Positions 1 to 9,303 of a DNA stretch of 64,000 nucleotides are shown here, in pieces. Every line of letters starts with the position of its first letter. Position 1 is the stretch's first letter. The position numbers and the translations under genes were made by a program. This DNA is from Streptococcaceae bacterium. Lineage in GTDB: Bacteria > Bacillota > Bacilli > Lactobacillales > Streptococcaceae. The notes beneath the pieces are model-generated. The model was not told the DNA's origin. It was given only the letters and a program-made list of their open reading frames with translations, and did no database searches. Where the stretch lies: contig JAKVKP010000006.1 of NCBI GenBank assembly GCA_022484805.1, positions 1 through 64,000 on the forward strand, read 5' to 3'.

Positions 1-192
1 GGGTCATGTAACGTCCTCCTAGGTATGTTTTTGTGGTTAAAAACATTGTACCGTAAAAGGGCTGTTACATGGCCTTTTATCTTTTACACAATTATATGGA
101 CTTTATCTTTTGCTATGCTAACACCTACATTTTACATGATTGATAGCTGTAAAAGAAAGGGTTTTCATGAAAGCGTTTTAAAATTAATATAA
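1..192 (+). CDS. C-terminal fragment of a probable membrane protein
   Basis: The first frame is open from base 1 to a TAA at 190-192, giving 63 residues without a visible start, so this would be the 3' end of a gene that begins outside the window. The translation has two hydrophobic stretches separated by a basic loop (YRKR), then a polar tail ending in SVLKLI. That pattern fits the last membrane segments of an integral membrane protein, but no family can be named. A chance open frame of this length in AT-rich DNA is unlikely but not excluded. Confidence 0.45.
   Translation, partial: GSCNVLLGMFLWLKTLYRKRAVTWPFIFYTIIWTLSFAMLTPTFYMIDSCKRKGFHESVLKLI
167..181 (+). promoter_or_regulatory. Candidate cre (CcpA) site before the PTS operon
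   Basis: ATGAAAGCGTTTTAA fits the catabolite-responsive consensus WTGNAANCGNWNNCW with one mismatch. It lies about 35 bases before the regulator start, overlapping the end of the preceding open frame. A CcpA site here would match carbon catabolite control of a sugar PTS operon. No convincing -35/-10 pair was seen beside it. Confidence 0.5.
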
Positions 193-217
193 AGACATAG
201 AGAGGGAAGTGAAAAAT

Positions 218-2122
218 ATGACGTTGGAGCGGCGTGAACAAGAAATTGTTGATATCCTGTTGAAAAATGATGTCATCACAATCTCAAAGATTGCAAGCAT
301 CATGCATTTATCCAATAAAACTATTTCACAATCTTTAAAAAGCATTAATCAATATTTTGAAGGAAGTGATGTTGTATTAATTCGTAAACCAAAAGTCGGC
401 ATATCTTTACTTGGTAATAAAAACGATATTTTGAAAAAAATTTCATTAAATGATCACAGAATAGTACCATCAAATAAAGATGAGCGCGTACAATATTTAT
501 GTTTTGAAATTATAAAAAAATCTGATTATTTTACAAGGCAAGATTTACAAGATGTGCTGTATGTTGGAAAAACAACACTTGAGAAGGATATGAATCAAGT
601 TAATGAAATCTTTAAGCTATTCAATGTGACAATTGAGTGGATTCCTGGTAAAGGCTCCTTTCTTAACTTAATGGAGCAGGAGAAGAGAAAGTTAGCGGTC
701 GATTTAATTTACTATTTTTGGGGCTATAATTGGCAAGTTGTTAAAACGGAAGAATTATTTACCCATACTATTAAAGGAATTCCTGAATTTGCAAAATCAG
801 TTGTAAATTTAAATTGGCTAAGTCAAATTGATAGTTTATTACAATCTTATTTATTGCAAACCAAGCAAAAAATGAGTGATATGAACTATCATTCACTCTT
901 GTTGCATTTATTAATTGCAGTAGAGCGAATCAAGGATGGTAAATATATTAATGAAATTGAAACCAATAATGATGTTGAAATTGAACCGAAGATTATTCCT
1001 CTAATTGAGGCATTGGAATTAGCCTTTGACTTTCAATTACCAATTTCAGAAATTCGTTTAATTCAAATTCATTTGATGCTAGATAATCAACAATTAAGCG
1101 GCTTATCTAAAAAAACAAATGAAGCAAGAATAAAACAAATGATTAAGGATACTATTTTGGATTATGATGATTCTGCTTTGAATAATTTAGTGAGTCATAT
1201 CAAATCGGTTATTGAACGAATTTCTAGCGGTCTTCCAGTGGTAAATCCATTTATTAAAGATGTCAAACAGAGCTTTCCGATTTCTTTTGAAGAGGCAATA
1301 CAATTAAGCCAAAAATTGGAGGAAAGCTTTGACTTAATTATTCCAGAAGATGAGGTAGCTTTTTTAGCGGTTCATATCCAAGCTTTCAAAGAACGGAAAA
1401 AGGAAGACAATGAATATAGAATAAAGGTACTGCTTGTCTGCAGTAGCGGCAAAGGTACTTCTCAGCTATTAGCAGCAAGAATTAGAAGAGAGTATCCAAG
1501 AATTGAAATTTCAAGAATTCTTTCAATTCAGGAGCTAATTGAGACTCAGGTTACTGAGGATTTAATCTTATCAACTGTTAATTTGATGATGAAAAATCAA
1601 TCAATTATTTATGTTTCACCGGTATTAAGCCAATCAGATCAAAAAGCAATTAATCAATTTTTGGAGATTAAAAATCAGTCTTCAACAAGAAATCATGAAT
1701 TTTCCCGGTTGATTAATTCCAAGCTTATATTTTTAGACAAGTCGTTTGATACTTATGAATTGGCTCTTAATTTTATTGGCAAACAGCTTAGTGATGGAGG
1801 CTTTGCTAGCAGTCAAGTGATTGAATCTGCGATTGATCGAGAAAAATTATCGTTTACATCAATCGGTAAATTTGCAACACCTCACGGTAATCCAAAATTC
1901 ATAAAAAAATCGACTATTGTTTTCTTACGTTTAAAAAAAGAGATTAAGTGGGGAAATGATAAAGTAAGATACATATTTTTCATATGTATTAAAGATGAAA
2001 CACCAGAGCAATTGGAATTAATTTATGATAATTTACTTGAAATTATTGACCTTGGTGATTCTGGCTGCTTGGCAAAGGGCAATAAAAAACAATTATTAAG
2101 CTATTTGAAAGAAGGTTCTTAG
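218..2122 (+). CDS. PRD-containing transcriptional regulator (BglG/MtlR-type) with EIIB- and EIIA-like domains
   Basis: Likely regulator of the downstream PTS and mannosidase genes. The 634-residue protein has an N-terminal helix-turn-helix (about 1-60), a second winged-helix region (to about 150), two PTS regulation domains (about 185-395, with histidines in HLLIAVERIK, IQIHLML and LAVHIQAF), an EIIB-like domain (VLLVCSSGKGTS near 405) and a C-terminal EIIA-like domain with the phosphorylatable His motif ATPHGN near 555. This architecture is known for activators controlled by HPr and EIIB phosphorylation. A GTG at 209 would lengthen it by three codons, but AGAGGGA at 201-207 almost abuts that codon and is better placed for ATG 218. 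The stop directly abuts the EIIA gene. Confidence 0.88.
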   Translation: MTLERREQEIVDILLKNDVITISKIASIMHLSNKTISQSLKSINQYFEGSDVVLIRKPKVGISLLGNKNDILKKISLNDHRIVPSNKDERVQYLCFEIIKKSDYFTRQDLQDVLYVGKTTLEKDMNQVNEIFKLFNVTIEWIPGKGSFLNLMEQEKRKLAVDLIYYFWGYNWQVVKTEELFTHTIKGIPEFAKSVVNLNWLSQIDSLLQSYLLQTKQKMSDMNYHSLLLHLLIAVERIKDGKYINEIETNNDVEIEPKIIPLIEALELAFDFQLPISEIRLIQIHLMLDNQQLSGLSKKTNEARIKQMIKDTILDYDDSALNNLVSHIKSVIERISSGLPVVNPFIKDVKQSFPISFEEAIQLSQKLEESFDLIIPEDEVAFLAVHIQAFKERKKEDNEYRIKVLLVCSSGKGTSQLLAARIRREYPRIEISRILSIQELIETQVTEDLILSTVNLMMKNQSIIYVSPVLSQSDQKAINQFLEIKNQSSTRNHEFSRLINSKLIFLDKSFDTYELALNFIGKQLSDGGFASSQVIESAIDREKLSFTSIGKFATPHGNPKFIKKSTIVFLRLKKEIKWGNDKVRYIFFICIKDETPEQLELIYDNLLEIIDLGDSGCLAKGNKKQLLSYLKEGS

Positions 2123-2569
2123 ATGAAAGTTTCAGAAGTTATAGATGTGAATCAAATTATTATTGATTTAAATGAAAATAATCAAAAAGCTGTTATTGAA
2201 AAGCTTGCAGAAAAATTAGATACAAAGGGCGTTCTTTCAAATAAGAAAAACTATATTGAATCTGTTTTAGAAAGAGAAGTGCATTCTACAACAGGTATAG
2301 GTAATGGCATTGCGATTCCTCATGGAAAAAGTAATTCGGTAAAGGAGGCGGCTATTGCCTATGCTAAATTGAAAGAACCAATTGAGTGGGCGTCGTTAGA
2401 TGATAAACCAGTGTCAATCGTAATTTTACTCGCAATTCCTGATTCGGAGAAGGGTGATACGCATTTGCGACTTTTATCTGAAATTGCAATGAAATTAATG
2501 GATGATGAAATTGTGGAAAATTTGAAGCAGGAAACAAATCAAGCTGAAATTATTAATATTTTAGGATAG
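2123..2569 (+). CDS. PTS sugar transporter subunit IIA, fructose/mannitol type
   Basis: A 148-residue stand-alone EIIA of the PTS fructose-mannitol family. The active-site motif GNGIAIPHGK places the phosphorylated histidine at residue 67. It would accept phosphate from HPr and pass it to the EIIB encoded 14 bases downstream. The start codon follows the regulator stop directly, so the genes are probably translationally coupled. Length and motif are typical. Substrate cannot be read from this subunit; the neighbouring alpha-mannosidase suggests an alpha-mannoside. Confidence 0.92.
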   Translation: MKVSEVIDVNQIIIDLNENNQKAVIEKLAEKLDTKGVLSNKKNYIESVLEREVHSTTGIGNGIAIPHGKSNSVKEAAIAYAKLKEPIEWASLDDKPVSIVILLAIPDSEKGDTHLRLLSEIAMKLMDDEIVENLKQETNQAEIINILG

Positions 2570-2583
2570 AGAGGAAACTAATC

Positions 2584-2910
2584 ATGAAAAGAAAAATTAT
2601 CGCGGTAACGGCTTGTGCAACTGGGGTTGCTCATACATATATGGCGGCTCAAGCACTAAAGAAGGGAGCAAAAAAATTAGGAGATTTAATTAAAGTTGAG
2701 ACACAGGGAGCAACGGGCATTGAAAATGAACTAACAGAAAAAGATCTTAAAATTGGTGAAGTAGTTATTTTTGCAGTTGATACAAAAGTTAGAAATGAAG
2801 ATAGATTTAATGGGAAAAAAATCTTAAAGGTACCTGTTGCTGCACCAATTAAAGATGCTGAAAAGGTTATTCAAGAAGCGTTGGCTCTTGTCGATCAGGA
2901 TAAATATTAG
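2584..2910 (+). CDS. PTS fructose-type subunit IIB
   Basis: A 108-residue stand-alone EIIB of the fructose family. The phosphocysteine lies in the motif VTACATGVAHT (Cys11), close to the N-terminus as expected. It transfers phosphate from EIIA to the incoming sugar bound to EIIC. It is preceded by GAGAGGAAACTA as ribosome binding site and is followed 12 bases later by EIIC. In the mannosylglycerate system of E. coli these three functions are fused in one protein (MngA); here they are separate genes. Confidence 0.92.
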   Translation: MKRKIIAVTACATGVAHTYMAAQALKKGAKKLGDLIKVETQGATGIENELTEKDLKIGEVVIFAVDTKVRNEDRFNGKKILKVPVAAPIKDAEKVIQEALALVDQDKY

Positions 2911-2922
2911 GAGGAATGTTTA

Positions 2923-4029
2923 ATGAAAAAAATTGGAAGTGAAATCAAAAATCATGTATTGACTGGTATATCGTATATGATTCCCTTAGTAATTGCTGGA
3001 GCAGTTATCATGGCCATCTCAAGAGTTGGCGGTTCATTTTTTGGAATTACGGATATTTGGGAGAGCTCTTATGCAGATAATGCCAACGGCATTATCCGAT
3101 TACTCCATAGTATTGATGGTTTTGGTGGAACAGCTTTAGGTCTCATGTTTCCTGTGATTGCAGCTTTTATTGCTTATTCTATTGTTGATAAATTAGGAAT
3201 TGCTCCGGGTCTAGTTGCGGGAATGTTAGTTAAGGATATCAATGCTGGATTTTTAGGCGCGATTGCTGCAGGTTTAATTGCAGGTTATGTTTGCCTTTGG
3301 ATTCGTAATCATGTGAAGCTACCAAAATCGATGTCTTCAGTTGTACCTGTCTTTTTAGTTCCCGTATTAGGCACGTTAATTACCGTTTTAGTCATTAATT
3401 ATATTATTGGTGTGCCATTTGCAGCACTCAATACTGGATTAGAAAATTGGTTGAATGGCTTAAGTGGAGGTAATCAAATTTTAATGGCAGCTATTGTTGG
3501 TGCGATGGTTGGATTTGATTTGGGTGGACCAGTAAATAAGGCTGCGGTAACTACTGCAATGGCGTTATTAACAAGTGGTGTCATTGCGCCAAATACGGCA
3601 GCTCAAGTAGCAATTATAATTCCACCAATCGGGTTGGGATTGGCAACTTTATTAGCAAAAGAAAAATATAATACAGAATTAAGAGAAGCCGGAAAGTCAT
3701 CAATCATTATGGGGCTTGTTGGCATTAGTGAAGGGGCAATTCCGTTCGCAGTTGAGAGTCCGATAAAAGTTGTTCCGTTTACCGTTATAGGTTCAGCAAT
3801 TGGTTCTGCGATGGCTGTTGGATTAGGCGCGGTAAATCAAGCACCAATTAGTGGTTTCTACGGTTGGTTTACGGTTGAGCATTGGCCAGTATATATTTTA
3901 TCAATTGCTGTTGGTTCATTATTTGTTGCAGTGGCTAGTGCTCTCGTTAGGGATAAAAATGCGGGCATTGAAGAGCAATCTATGAATTTAGACGATGACT
4001 TTGATGAAGCAGCTTGGGAAGAAGAGTGA
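2923..4029 (+). CDS. PTS fructose-type subunit IIC (membrane channel)
   Basis: A 368-residue polytopic membrane protein matching the fructose-family EIIC: hydrophobic segments throughout, the conserved GFDLGGPVNKAA loop and the GISEGAIPFAVESP motif near residue 267, which in the family takes part in substrate binding. The C-terminus is a short acidic cytoplasmic tail (LDDDFDEAAWEEE). Good RBS (AGGAGG at 2910-2915). It forms the PTS permease with the two preceding genes; the mannosidase start lies eight bases past its stop. Substrate assignment to an alpha-mannoside is inference from context. Confidence 0.92.
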   Translation: MKKIGSEIKNHVLTGISYMIPLVIAGAVIMAISRVGGSFFGITDIWESSYADNANGIIRLLHSIDGFGGTALGLMFPVIAAFIAYSIVDKLGIAPGLVAGMLVKDINAGFLGAIAAGLIAGYVCLWIRNHVKLPKSMSSVVPVFLVPVLGTLITVLVINYIIGVPFAALNTGLENWLNGLSGGNQILMAAIVGAMVGFDLGGPVNKAAVTTAMALLTSGVIAPNTAAQVAIIIPPIGLGLATLLAKEKYNTELREAGKSSIIMGLVGISEGAIPFAVESPIKVVPFTVIGSAIGSAMAVGLGAVNQAPISGFYGWFTVEHWPVYILSIAVGSLFVAVASALVRDKNAGIEEQSMNLDDDFDEAAWEEE

Positions 4030-4036
4030 TTATAAA

Positions 4037-6652
4037 ATGACGAATGTGCATATTGTAAATCATACGCACTGGGATAGAGAATGGTATTTTACATCAATGG
4101 ATGCTTTAGTATTGAGTGATCAATTATTCAATGATGTTATTGCAGAATTAAAGCAAAATTCTGAAGCGAGTTTTGTTTTAGATGGTCAATTGTCAATTTT
4201 AGATGATTTTTTAGAAATTTATCCAGAAAAATTGGAAGAAATACAAACTTTAATCACCTCTAATCAGTTGTTTATTGGTCCTTGGTATACGCAAACAGAT
4301 GCATTTTTTACTTCTGGAGAATCAGTTTTAAGAAATGCAATGATTGGCAAATTTGAGAGTAAAAAGTACGGCAAGATGCTGCCAATCGGTTATTTGCCAG
4401 ATACCTTTGGCTTCAATGCACAAATACCTGTTATTTTGAATGAGGCTGGATTAAAAAATGTTATTTTGTGGCGTGGTGTCCATTTAGGGCAACATATTCA
4501 GTCACCTTATTTTAAATGGGAAAGCATGGGTGGCGGCAGTAGCTTATATGCTTTAAATTTTCCGCAGGGATACGGCACTGGAATGCTGCTTGAACCGACA
4601 CTGGATTATGTTGAAGGTCGGTTGGACAAAGGAGTTGATTTTATTAAACAATTTACAACGAGTGATGAAATAATGATTCCATCAGGTAATGATCAATTGG
4701 GCATTATTTCAGATTTTAGTGAGAAAGTAAAAAAAATTAATGAAATTGGAAAATATGATTATCAGGTAAGTACCTATCAAAATTTTTTTGAGTGGATGAA
4801 AACAAAGGATTTAGAAACTTATCGTGGTGAATTCAGAGAACCTGTTTTAGCTAGGGTTCACAAAACAATTGGATCCGTTAGAATGGATTTAAAGCAAAAA
4901 ATTTTTGGCTTAGAAGCAAAATTAGTTCACCGAATGGAACCACTATTAGTGATTGCGAGTCAATTGGGAATAGAATTAAGCAATCGTCTACTTTTGAAAG
5001 CGTGGAAAAAGCTTTTGGAGTGTCAAGCACATGATAGTTTAGCGGGCTGTGTTTCTGATGTTGTTGCAAAGGATATTGAGCAACGCTTAAAAGAAGCCAA
5101 TGAGCTGTGTGATAGCATGGAAAATATTATCTTAAAAAGAATTGCCGAAGCCTTGAATTTATCAGCTCATGAAATATTGATTGTGAATACTTCTCCAACC
5201 TCATTTAGTGGTCAGAAAACTGTCAAAGTATTGGCAATTACAAAAGCAATTGAGGTCATTAATCACAATTCAGTTATTGTTCATACTGAATACGTTGAGA
5301 GTAGAAAAGATATTTTAGAAGAAACTGCCTCTGGTAACCATTATATTGAAGAAGCTGGTTACTATATATTAACTGTACGTATAGACTGTGAATTACCTGG
5401 GCTGGGCTATAAGGTATTTAATTTTGTAGAAGTAGATAAATCTAAAAACTATTTTCAATTAGCGCCAGTTTCAGCGATTCATATGGGAGAATATCAGCTT
5501 TCATTTGAGAATGGGCAAGTAAATTATCAAGATAATAGCCAACAACTTAGAAATATTTTATTGTTGATTGATGAGGGCAATGCTGGAGATACTTATGATT
5601 TCTCACCACTTGCTGGCGATCAACCGATTGCATTAAATTTTAATAATTGCGTTTGTGAATATGAGAATCACTCTAGTCGCATGATTTTACGTGGCAGCGC
5701 CAAATTACCACTTGATTTAGTGGAAAGAAGTAAAAAATTAGCAACCACTGCTTTTAATTACCAAATCACCTTGGAATTAAATCAGAATGGAGAAATTCGA
5801 ACTAAGATCGAATTTAATAATTCGGTTTTGAATCATCGAATTCGTTTGAAAATTAATTTAGAGCGACCAATTCAATCTGTAAAATCAGCGATTCCGTTTG
5901 GCTACATCTCCAGAAAAAATCGAGATGTAAAAGATTGGGAAGAAAAGTATGCTGAAATGCCAGTCAATATTGAACCGTTTGAAAAGGTTCTGACTGCAGA
6001 TACTGATAATTGTTCTTGTTTAGTCTACACGAATGACAGCAGAGAATATGAGTATCAAAATTCATCGGTTTTTGTGACTTTAATAGCAACTACAGATACC
6101 TTAGGAAAACCTAATTTAATTTATCGTCCAGGTCGTGCTTCAGGTGATACGACCAAAAAGGGGCATGTGATGATGGCTACACCCATGGCACAATTAAAAG
6201 ATAAGCTTATCATGGCTTCTTTTGTAATTAAGCTAAACAACTCAATGGTATCAGATTTGGAGCTTTCACAATGGCGGTCTCAATTAGAACAGCCTTCAAT
6301 TAGTTATCAAAGACAAAGCTTAAACTATTTTATTTATCGAATAGACAATAAAATTCAAAAGACAAGGCATGCTCTTAATTTGACCCAACGTGAAATGAGT
6401 GTTCTGTCATTTGAAAAAAATTTGAACCTACTCGTTAGTAGCGTGCATAATTCATATTATGGTGAGGGGTTTGTCATTCGTTTTGAAAATCCAACATCAA
6501 TGGAAATGTCAATAGCCACAGATGCAATATTTCCATTTGAAAAAGTTGAAAGAGTGAACGCAGTTGAAGAGATACAACCATTTTCAAATAAAATTTCAGC
6601 TTATGGTGTGGCAAGTTTTTATATCAATCCGAAAATAAATAAAAGTGAATAG
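4037..6652 (+). CDS. Glycoside hydrolase family 38 alpha-mannosidase (MngB-like)
   Basis: Cytoplasmic alpha-mannosidase, 871 residues. Residues 9-16 (HTHWDREW) hold the zinc-binding His/Asp typical of GH38; GYLPDTFGFN near 121 carries the predicted catalytic nucleophile Asp, and QAHDSLAGC is the later GH38 metal-site motif. The rest is the middle helical and C-terminal beta domains. An upstream in-frame ATG at 3995 lies inside the EIIC gene; ATG 4037 gives the canonical N-terminus just before HTHWDREW, with GGGAAGAAG upstream. Cleavage of phosphorylated mannosyl-glycerate, as known for E. coli MngB, or of a mannobiose phosphate is the likely role, inferred from coupling to the PTS genes. Confidence 0.88.
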   Translation: MTNVHIVNHTHWDREWYFTSMDALVLSDQLFNDVIAELKQNSEASFVLDGQLSILDDFLEIYPEKLEEIQTLITSNQLFIGPWYTQTDAFFTSGESVLRNAMIGKFESKKYGKMLPIGYLPDTFGFNAQIPVILNEAGLKNVILWRGVHLGQHIQSPYFKWESMGGGSSLYALNFPQGYGTGMLLEPTLDYVEGRLDKGVDFIKQFTTSDEIMIPSGNDQLGIISDFSEKVKKINEIGKYDYQVSTYQNFFEWMKTKDLETYRGEFREPVLARVHKTIGSVRMDLKQKIFGLEAKLVHRMEPLLVIASQLGIELSNRLLLKAWKKLLECQAHDSLAGCVSDVVAKDIEQRLKEANELCDSMENIILKRIAEALNLSAHEILIVNTSPTSFSGQKTVKVLAITKAIEVINHNSVIVHTEYVESRKDILEETASGNHYIEEAGYYILTVRIDCELPGLGYKVFNFVEVDKSKNYFQLAPVSAIHMGEYQLSFENGQVNYQDNSQQLRNILLLIDEGNAGDTYDFSPLAGDQPIALNFNNCVCEYENHSSRMILRGSAKLPLDLVERSKKLATTAFNYQITLELNQNGEIRTKIEFNNSVLNHRIRLKINLERPIQSVKSAIPFGYISRKNRDVKDWEEKYAEMPVNIEPFEKVLTADTDNCSCLVYTNDSREYEYQNSSVFVTLIATTDTLGKPNLIYRPGRASGDTTKKGHVMMATPMAQLKDKLIMASFVIKLNNSMVSDLELSQWRSQLEQPSISYQRQSLNYFIYRIDNKIQKTRHALNLTQREMSVLSFEKNLNLLVSSVHNSYYGEGFVIRFENPTSMEMSIATDAIFPFEKVERVNAVEEIQPFSNKISAYGVASFYINPKINKSE

Positions 6653-6758
6653 AGTTTAGTTATCAATAACTAATTAATTATGCAATATACGAAATAGAGT
6701 GCAGAAACAATTTCGACATGTTTCTCACTCTATTATTATTTTAAAGGAGAATAGTGAC

Positions 6759-7982
6759 GTGATAGAAAAAATTTCTCATAAAATCGGTATTTCGCCAAAT
6801 TTATTTTTCGGCTATATTGGTTTAATTTTCTTTATGCTGGGAGCGGGTATTGAAACGAGCTGGTTTTCAGCCTTTCTAGTTTCCTTGGGATATGAAGTTC
6901 AATTGGTTTCACTTATTTTTAGTTTTTATGGCTTATTTGTCGCAATTTTTTCTTGGATGACTAGTTTTTTTACGAGTATATTTACTGTACGAAAAGTAAT
7001 GGCTTTTGGATTAGCTGTTTACCTAATAACAACAGTAATTCTAGTGATTGGTTTAATGCTTAATTATTTGCCGCTCATTGCAACATCATATATCTTTAGA
7101 GGCGCATCGTATCCATTATTCGCCTATGCTTTTTTGGTTTGGGTTACTTTAAAGACAGATTTAAGTCAACTTGGAAAAGCAACCTCCTGGTTTTGGTTTA
7201 GCTTTAATCTAGGTATGACCATTCTAAGTCCTATATTTGCATCTGTTTTATTAAATATAATCACGCCAATCTTCATCATCGGATTTGGCGCTTTAATGGC
7301 ATTAATTGGTGGCTTTTTGGCCCTAAAGCTAAATGGTGATCAGCTTGAAAGAAATATCAATCATAAAGGCATATTAAATGAGATGAAATCAGGCTTGACA
7401 ATCTACTTGGAATATCCACGTCTATTAATCGGTCTAATTGTAAAATCAATTAATAATGTTGGTCAATTTGGTTTTGTTATCATGATGCCTATTTTTTTAA
7501 TAGAAAATAATTATTCATTAACCCAATGGAGCAGCATTTGGGCAATAACCTATATTATTAATACATTTGCTTTGATTTTATTTGGTAATTTAGGGGACCG
7601 ATTTGGCTGGAGAAGGATTGTTTCTTATTTTTCTGGTACATTGTCTGCATTATCATGTGTATTGATTGCAATTGTGGTATATTTTTTTCCAGGCAATTTT
7701 TTCTTATTGATGGTCGCATTTGCCATTTTTTCATTTGGAATTGCTGCCTTTGGACCACTCTCTGCTTTAATTCCTGCAATGGCGCCAGAAAAGAAAGCAG
7801 TTTCAATATCGGTACTCAATCTAGGATCAGGTTTAAGTAATTTTTTAGGTCCACTTTTAGTCACCATTCTTTTTCAAAATTATGGTGGTTATATTGTTCT
7901 GTTGATTTTTGCAGGTTTATATCTTCTTTCTAGCATATTGACGATATTTTTAAAGTTACCAGAGGAAATTAAAACTCATTGA
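6759..7982 (+). CDS. MFS transporter, polyol permease (RbtT/DalT/CsbX) type
   Basis: A 407-residue, twelve-helix major facilitator protein. The segment RGASYPLFAYAFLVW followed by GKATSWFWFSFNLGM closely resembles the signature region I recall for ribitol and arabitol permeases and Bacillus CsbX. The frame is open from ATG 6699, but AAAGGAG at 6743-6749 points to GTG 6759 as the start. It follows the mannosidase by 106 bases with no obvious terminator, so it may be co-transcribed and move a product or related compound of that pathway; the substrate is not known. Confidence 0.78.
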   Translation: MIEKISHKIGISPNLFFGYIGLIFFMLGAGIETSWFSAFLVSLGYEVQLVSLIFSFYGLFVAIFSWMTSFFTSIFTVRKVMAFGLAVYLITTVILVIGLMLNYLPLIATSYIFRGASYPLFAYAFLVWVTLKTDLSQLGKATSWFWFSFNLGMTILSPIFASVLLNIITPIFIIGFGALMALIGGFLALKLNGDQLERNINHKGILNEMKSGLTIYLEYPRLLIGLIVKSINNVGQFGFVIMMPIFLIENNYSLTQWSSIWAITYIINTFALILFGNLGDRFGWRRIVSYFSGTLSALSCVLIAIVVYFFPGNFFLLMVAFAIFSFGIAAFGPLSALIPAMAPEKKAVSISVLNLGSGLSNFLGPLLVTILFQNYGGYIVLLIFAGLYLLSSILTIFLKLPEEIKTH

Positions 7983-8057
7983 ATTTTATATTTGATTTTT
8001 AATAATAACAGTTACTTAATTTTGATAGACATAAATTTTCAATTCCGCCAAAAATAG

Positions 8058-8086
8058 TTGACCTAGTCCACTAAATAATATATATT
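8058..8086 (+). promoter_or_regulatory. Promoter of the MarR-GNAT gene
   Basis: TTGACC (8058-8063) and TATATT (8081-8086) are separated by 17 bases, about 50 bases before the coding region. Directly downstream is an imperfect TTGT...ACAA repeat (8089-8104), which could be the binding site of the encoded MarR domain; that last point is inference. Confidence 0.65.
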
Positions 8087-8135
8087 AGTTGTGTAATGCA
8101 ACAATAAAAATGTGGAAGGATTTGAAATGAATTAA

Positions 8136-9050
8136 ATGAATAGAATAGATAGAATTACTGACATTAGAGGCTTTAATCGTTTCTATACCAATATTTTAGG
8201 CTTACTAGATCAACATATTTTGGATTCAGGCTACTCTCTAACCGAAGCGCGGGTTATTTTCGAATTAAGTAAAATGGAGCATTTTACTGCTAATCAGCTT
8301 TGCCAGCTATTAAAAATTGATCGTAGCTACATGAGTCGTACAATTACGAAGCTTGAGAAAAGTGGTTTGATTAAGCGATCTGCAAGCTTGAGTGATGGTA
8401 GAAATATTGAGATTAGGCTTTCAGATAAGGGACATCAGGTATTTCATCAGTTAAATGATCGTTCAAATCAACAGGTTGAGCAAATACTGACGACATTATC
8501 GGATGATGAATGCAGAAAAGTTACTGATGCGATGGGGATTATTAAGAAGTATTTAATGACTGCATCAGTTGATGTCAAAATTCGACCTTATCAAAAATCG
8601 GATATTGAATATGTCATTGATCGCCAATTATCACTTTATGAGGCCGAACGTGGCTTTACTTCTGAAATTTGGGAAAAGTATCTTGTGCAGGGAGTGCTAG
8701 AGCTAGTTGAAAATTTTGACGAAGCCAAAGAATGCCTATTTATTTTGGAATGTAATGGTGAACAAGCGGGCTGCGTGGCGATTAAACAGGTCGAAGCAGG
8801 TATTGCTCAATTTAGATATTTTTTCTTAGAACCAGAATTAAGAGGACTTGGTTTAGGCAGACAGCTCATTCAAAAGGCACTCGAATTTTGTCAAGAAAAA
8901 GATTACAATCAGGTGTTTCTTTGGACAGTAAGTGCTCAGGAAACTGCTCGCTTTTTATATCAAAAAGCTGGTTTCAAGATTACAGAAACGCATGCTACAT
9001 CTGATTGGGGTACTCAGGTAATAGAAGAAAGATGGGACTTGAAATTGTAA
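8136..9050 (+). CDS. MarR-family regulator fused to a GNAT acetyltransferase
   Basis: A 304-residue two-domain protein. Residues 1-145 form a MarR winged helix (recognition region LLKIDRSYMSRTITKLEKSG, wing SDGRNIEIRLSDKG). Residues 150-304 form a GNAT acyltransferase with the acetyl-CoA loop motif LRGLGLGRQLI and the terminal ARFLYQKAGF motif. Such fusions are known in Gram-positive bacteria; targets are mostly unknown. The start is odd: the Shine-Dalgarno GGAAGGA (8114-8120) is spaced for ATG 8127, which is followed by AAT and an in-frame TAA, and ATG 8136 follows at once. The gene is monocistronic between a promoter at 8058 and a terminator at 9080. Confidence 0.85.
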   Translation: MNRIDRITDIRGFNRFYTNILGLLDQHILDSGYSLTEARVIFELSKMEHFTANQLCQLLKIDRSYMSRTITKLEKSGLIKRSASLSDGRNIEIRLSDKGHQVFHQLNDRSNQQVEQILTTLSDDECRKVTDAMGIIKKYLMTASVDVKIRPYQKSDIEYVIDRQLSLYEAERGFTSEIWEKYLVQGVLELVENFDEAKECLFILECNGEQAGCVAIKQVEAGIAQFRYFFLEPELRGLGLGRQLIQKALEFCQEKDYNQVFLWTVSAQETARFLYQKAGFKITETHATSDWGTQVIEERWDLKL

Positions 9051-9079
9051 AAATTTATCGGTTTTATAACCCTTATATC

Positions 9080-9102
9080 AAAGCTACTTAAGTAGCTTTT
9101 TT
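9080..9102 (+). terminator. Rho-independent terminator
   Basis: AAAGCTACTTAAGTAGCTTT is a perfect short hairpin followed by further T residues, 30 bases after the MarR-GNAT stop codon. Confidence 0.75.
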
Positions 9103-9303
9103 GTTTGTCAAAAATAACGATAAATTTATACTGTGATGTTATGCTTTTAAATAATAATAAGCAAAGCTGAGCCATTATTTTGACAGAAAACTGATTAAAG
9201 CTTAAGCTTTTTTTAAGGGTTATCTCTGAATTGAATGATTAGCATTTTAACTGAATTAATGCAGATCTGAGATGATTGAAAAAGAGAAGTTGGAGGATTA
9301 AAC

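Noticed and set aside
55-80. AAAAGG...CCTTTT hairpin as a terminator
   Set aside because: It lies inside the open frame 1-192 and lacks a proper T tract and a GC-rich stem.
9180-9214. TTGACA plus AAAGCTTAAGCTTT hairpin as promoter and attenuator of the HrtB-like gene
   Set aside because: The -10 (TAAGCT) is poor and would lie inside the hairpin; evidence is too weak to list.
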